Assembly (NCBI GenBank): GCA_002690085.1
Contig: NZDM01000103.1
Location: 1-9,755 of the forward strand
Direction of reading: 5' to 3'
Source of the DNA: Flavobacteriaceae bacterium
GTDB lineage: Bacteria > Bacteroidota > Bacteroidia > Flavobacteriales > Flavobacteriaceae
DNA length: 9,755 nt
A model generated the notes under the pieces. It was not told the origin of the DNA. It worked only from the letters and a program-made list of their open reading frames with translations, and made no database searches. The position numbers and the translations under genes were made by a program. Of this stretch, positions 6,534-9,755 are shown piece after piece; the first letter of the stretch is position 1, and the number at the start of each line of letters is the position of its first letter.

Positions 6534-9017
6534 ATGGCCAAAAACCTTGTCATTGTCGAGTCGCCTGCAAAGGCCAAAACAATTGAAAAATTTTTAGGAA
6601 AAGATTTTAAAGTTGCCTCTAGTTTTGGGCACATCGTTGACCTCCCTTCCAAAGAGCTAGGTGTCGATGTTGATGGAGATTTTTCTCCTAAATATGAAGT
6701 AACCAAAGAAAAAAAAACGGTTGTTAAGAATTTAAAAGATCTGGTCAAAAAAGCAGAAATAGTCTGGTTGGCAAGTGATGAAGATCGGGAAGGAGAAGCC
6801 ATCGCTTGGCATTTAGCTGAAACTTTAAAATTAGACAAGTCCAAAACCAAGCGGATTGTTTTTCATGAAATTACTAAAACTGCGATAGAAAAAGCTGTTA
6901 AAAACCCACGCGCTATCGATTACGATTTGGTAGATGCGCAACAAGCACGTCGTGTATTAGATCGCATTGTGGGCTATGAGCTTTCTCCTGTACTTTGGAG
7001 AAAAGTCAAAGGCGGGCTATCTGCCGGACGTGTTCAATCTGTATCCGTGCGATTAATTGTAGAGCGAGAACGTGAAATCAAAGCCTTTGTGCCCGCAGCA
7101 AATTACAAGATAGAGGCGCGTTTTACAACCTCAAAAGGGCAGATATTCAAAGCAAAGCTTCCTAAAGGATTCACATCAAAATCCGATGCCAAATCCTTTT
7201 TAGAAAAAAACATCAGTGCTGATTTCTTAGTATCCGCCCTAGAAAAAAAACCTGCTAAAAAATCACCTGCACCACCATTTACAACCTCCACATTACAACA
7301 AGAAGCCGCTAGGAAACTATATTTTTCGGTCAGTAAAACCATGAATATGGCGCAGCGCTTGTATGAGGCAGGGCTTATCACATACATGCGTACTGACAGC
7401 GTAAATTTATCTCAAGAGGCAAGAACTGCAGCCGCCCAAGAAATTACTTCTGCTTTTGGAGATGTTTACAGCAGTCCAAGAAATTTTAAAGGTAAGTCTA
7501 AAGGGGCTCAAGAGGCTCATGAGGCGATCAGACCCACTCATTTTTCTGCTCATTCTGTTAATGTAGAACGCGACCAAGCAAGATTGTATGAGTTGATTTG
7601 GAAACGTGCCATTGCATCTCAAATGAGCGATGTAAAATTGGAGCGTACCAATGTTAAAATTACAACACCACAGCATGAAAAGATCTTTGTAGCCAATGGG
7701 GAGGTTATTACTTTTGATGGGTTTTTAAAAGTCTACTTGGAAGGAACAGATGACGAAAGCACGGAGCAAGAAGGCATGTTGCCAGTCATGCAAATAAATG
7801 AATCTTTAAAAAACAACTCAATAGTAGCTACAGAACGGTTTTCAAGACCCCCTTATCGTTTTACAGAAGCCTCTTTGGTTAAGAAATTAGAAGAGTTGGG
7901 TATCGGACGTCCTTCTACCTATGCCCCGACCATTTCAACAATTCAAAACAGAAATTATATTGAGAAAGGCACTGTTGAGGGCCAAGAACGATCTTTCAAT
8001 GTGTTGTCATTAAGCGCCAACAATTTATCAGAAACAGTACAAACCGAAAAATTTGGTTCGGACAAAGGTAAGTTGGTACCTACAGACATCGGAATAATCG
8101 TTACAGACTTTCTGGTAAATCATTTTGAGGTGATTTTAGATTACAATTTCACGGCTAAAGTTGAGTCGGATTTTGATGCCATTGCTACCGGTAAGGCAGA
8201 CTGGACTAAAATGATGAAACGCTTTTATGAATCTTTTCACCTCAAAGTGGAAGACGTGCGTCAAAATGCCAATCGTGAATCTGGAGAGCGTGTCTTAGGC
8301 AATGATCCATCTACAGGACGTCAGATCAGTGTCCGTTTGGGCAAATTTGGACCTATCGCTCAAATTGGAACCATGGAAGATGAAGAAAAACAAGTTTTTG
8401 CCAGTGTACCACCTAATTTGCAATTGAGTTCTATAACTTTTGAACAGGCCTTAGATTTATTTAAATTACCCAAAGACTTAGGGGTTTATGAGGGAGAGGA
8501 TGTGTTGGTTAACAACGGTCGTTTTGGGCCTTATGTAAAATATGGAAAGAAATTTATTTCACTCCCTAAAGGGTTAGATCCTTTGAGAATAGAGATGGAT
8601 GAAGCCATCGAAATTATCAAAGCCAAAGCCAAAGCAGATGCACCCATTCATGAATATGAAGGGCTGCCTGTACAGAAAGGTAAAGGTCGTTTCGGGCCCT
8701 TCATAAAGTGGAACAATATGTTTATCAATGTCAACAACAAGAAATACGATTGGGACAATTTATCCTCAGAAGATATTGAAACATTAATTAAAGATAAAAT
8801 TCAAAAAGAAATTGATAAAATTGTTCACAACTGGACTGATGAAGGAATTCGTGTTGAAAAAGCCCGTTGGGGAAGACACAACATCATCAAGGGTAAAATA
8901 AAAATTGAACTTCCTAAGACAGTGGATGCGGTTAAACTAACCTTGGAAGAAGTCAAATCAATTATTGAAACAAAGTCACCCAAAAAAGCCACTAAGAAGC
9001 GTTCAAAAAAGAAATAA
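6534..9017 (+). CDS. topA: DNA topoisomerase I (type IA)
   Basis: Relaxes negative supercoils by cutting one strand through a 5'-phosphotyrosine link. It has 827 residues. The Toprim domain (about 3-125) has the catalytic Glu in VESPAK (E9) and the metal-binding acidic set in SDEDREGEA (D82, D84, E86). Next are QQARRVLDRIVGY, SAGRVQSV (163-170) and the active-site LITYMRTDS with Tyr at 284. Further family blocks are EAHEAIRPT (328-336) and LGIGRPSTYAPTI (455-467). There are no Cys4 zinc fingers at the C-terminus. Instead there are repeated modules with a G+FGP core (KFGPI near 604, RFGPYVKYG near 663, RFGPFIKW near 719, and a diverged copy near 777). A Lys-rich tail (KSPKKATKKRSKKK) ends the protein and probably helps DNA binding. 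The start is fixed by the conserved KNLVIVESPAKAK. Confidence 0.98.
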   Translation: MAKNLVIVESPAKAKTIEKFLGKDFKVASSFGHIVDLPSKELGVDVDGDFSPKYEVTKEKKTVVKNLKDLVKKAEIVWLASDEDREGEAIAWHLAETLKLDKSKTKRIVFHEITKTAIEKAVKNPRAIDYDLVDAQQARRVLDRIVGYELSPVLWRKVKGGLSAGRVQSVSVRLIVEREREIKAFVPAANYKIEARFTTSKGQIFKAKLPKGFTSKSDAKSFLEKNISADFLVSALEKKPAKKSPAPPFTTSTLQQEAARKLYFSVSKTMNMAQRLYEAGLITYMRTDSVNLSQEARTAAAQEITSAFGDVYSSPRNFKGKSKGAQEAHEAIRPTHFSAHSVNVERDQARLYELIWKRAIASQMSDVKLERTNVKITTPQHEKIFVANGEVITFDGFLKVYLEGTDDESTEQEGMLPVMQINESLKNNSIVATERFSRPPYRFTEASLVKKLEELGIGRPSTYAPTISTIQNRNYIEKGTVEGQERSFNVLSLSANNLSETVQTEKFGSDKGKLVPTDIGIIVTDFLVNHFEVILDYNFTAKVESDFDAIATGKADWTKMMKRFYESFHLKVEDVRQNANRESGERVLGNDPSTGRQISVRLGKFGPIAQIGTMEDEEKQVFASVPPNLQLSSITFEQALDLFKLPKDLGVYEGEDVLVNNGRFGPYVKYGKKFISLPKGLDPLRIEMDEAIEIIKAKAKADAPIHEYEGLPVQKGKGRFGPFIKWNNMFINVNNKKYDWDNLSSEDIETLIKDKIQKEIDKIVHNWTDEGIRVEKARWGRHNIIKGKIKIELPKTVDAVKLTLEEVKSIIETKSPKKATKKRSKKK

Positions 9018-9021
9018 GAAA

Positions 9022-9755
9022 ATGAATTACAGTCTCCTTTCACCAGTTTCTAATCGACTTGTCGAAGCTGTAAAGCTGTCTCATTTTCAAACCCTAGGTA
9101 GAAAGTTAAAGCTTCATACCTCTGAAACTACTCCTGATTTAAAAGGCGTTGATATTGCTATAGTGGGCGTCTTGGAAGCTAGAAATTCAATCGATTATAT
9201 TGATCAATCTTTCAATTTAACAGAAATTCGCCAATCATTTTATGGCTTATTCCCCGGAAATTGGACGGCTCAAATTGCAGATTTAGGCGATATTTTGATG
9301 GGTGCAGACATTGAAGATACTTATTTTGCCCTTACCGATACTGTTGCGGCCCTACTCAAACAAAATATCATTCCAGTAGTCATTGGCGGCAGCCAAGACC
9401 TTACTTACGCGCATTACCGTGCTTACGATAATGTGAAACCGATGATTAATGTTGTCAACGTCGATAAGAGTTTTGATTTAGGCGATTCTTCAAATCCAAT
9501 TTCCAATAACAATTACGTTGGAAAGGTCATTTTAGAAAAGCCTTATAATTTATTTAATTATACGGTACTGGGGTTTCAAACCTATTTCAATTCACAAGAA
9601 GAGATCGATTTGATGGAAAAATTATTTTTTGAATACCATCGCCTTGGCGCACTAAATAAAGATATAAAAACAGTTGAACCTGTCATGCGAGATGCAGACT
9701 TGGTTTCTGTTGATCTTAATGCTGTTAAATCTTCAGAAGTAAGTATTAAACAAAA
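9022..9755 (+). CDS. Arginase/formimidoylglutamase-family protein with degenerate metal site, 3' end outside window
   Basis: The frame opens at ATG 9022 (MNYSLLSPVSNRL), 4 bases after topA, and runs off the right edge after 244 codons, so the two genes are probably co-transcribed. The fold family is suggested by its ordered landmarks: GVDIAIVGVLEARNS (42-56), IIPVVIGGSQDLTYAHY (116-132), INVVNVDKSFDLGD (142-155) and DLVSVDLNA (226-234). In active ureohydrolases the matching sites are GGxH, DAHxD and SxDxDxxDP, which bind two manganese ions. Here the His of GGxH is replaced (GGSQD), the His of DAHxD is Ser (DKSFD), and the second Asp of SxDxD is Asn (SVDLN). Automatic annotation would probably call it formimidoylglutamase, but by these residues it may not be an active hydrolase. 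Its true role is unknown. Confidence 0.8.
   Translation, partial: MNYSLLSPVSNRLVEAVKLSHFQTLGRKLKLHTSETTPDLKGVDIAIVGVLEARNSIDYIDQSFNLTEIRQSFYGLFPGNWTAQIADLGDILMGADIEDTYFALTDTVAALLKQNIIPVVIGGSQDLTYAHYRAYDNVKPMINVVNVDKSFDLGDSSNPISNNNYVGKVILEKPYNLFNYTVLGFQTYFNSQEEIDLMEKLFFEYHRLGALNKDIKTVEPVMRDADLVSVDLNAVKSSEVSIKQ

Noticed and set aside
6479..6850. Minus-strand 123-residue frame at the start of topA
   Set aside because: It lies opposite the highly conserved Toprim coding sequence of topA and has no family features.
1..9755. CRISPR arrays, tRNA or rRNA genes, insertion sequences, att sites, phage or defence genes
   Set aside because: I looked for repeat-spacer periodicity, tRNA-like cloverleaf sequence, transposase motifs and terminal repeats on both strands and saw none; nearly all the DNA is accounted for by housekeeping genes.

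Overview
The window looks like chromosomal DNA from a member of the Bacteroidota, most likely the family Flavobacteriaceae. The evidence is the AT-rich sequence, the absence of Shine-Dalgarno sites, promoters of the Bacteroidota type (TTTG, about 20 bp, TAnnTTTG), and protein sequences and gene order typical of flavobacteria. I see no mobile element, tRNA, rRNA, CRISPR array or sign of recent transfer.

Positions 1-5994 are read on the minus strand. From a textbook promoter at 6017-6048, five tightly packed genes run leftwards: miaB (tRNA methylthiotransferase), a sigma-54-dependent AAA+ regulator with no sensory domain, lptE (lipoprotein of the LPS export machine), a TPR-containing protein of unknown function, and secG (translocon subunit). 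Their junctions range from an 11-base overlap to 3 bases of spacing, so they are probably one transcript. After a 132-bp gap that holds a promoter and an inverted repeat, groES and groL form the heat-shock chaperonin operon. groL runs off the left edge.

Positions 5995-6533 are a divergent intergenic region. It carries the miaB promoter, a perfect inverted repeat lying over that promoter's -33 box, a stretch that may be the remains of a small gene, and the topA -7 element.

Positions 6534-9755 are read on the plus strand: topA (DNA topoisomerase I) and, 4 bases later, an arginase/formimidoylglutamase-family protein cut by the right edge. The arginase-like protein has lost several metal-binding residues of its family and may not be a metalloenzyme.

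Most of the window is housekeeping: protein folding, secretion, outer-membrane assembly, tRNA modification and DNA topology. No clear new system is visible. The points most worth following are the degenerate arginase-like protein, the sensorless sigma-54 activator inside a housekeeping operon, and the control elements upstream of groES and miaB.
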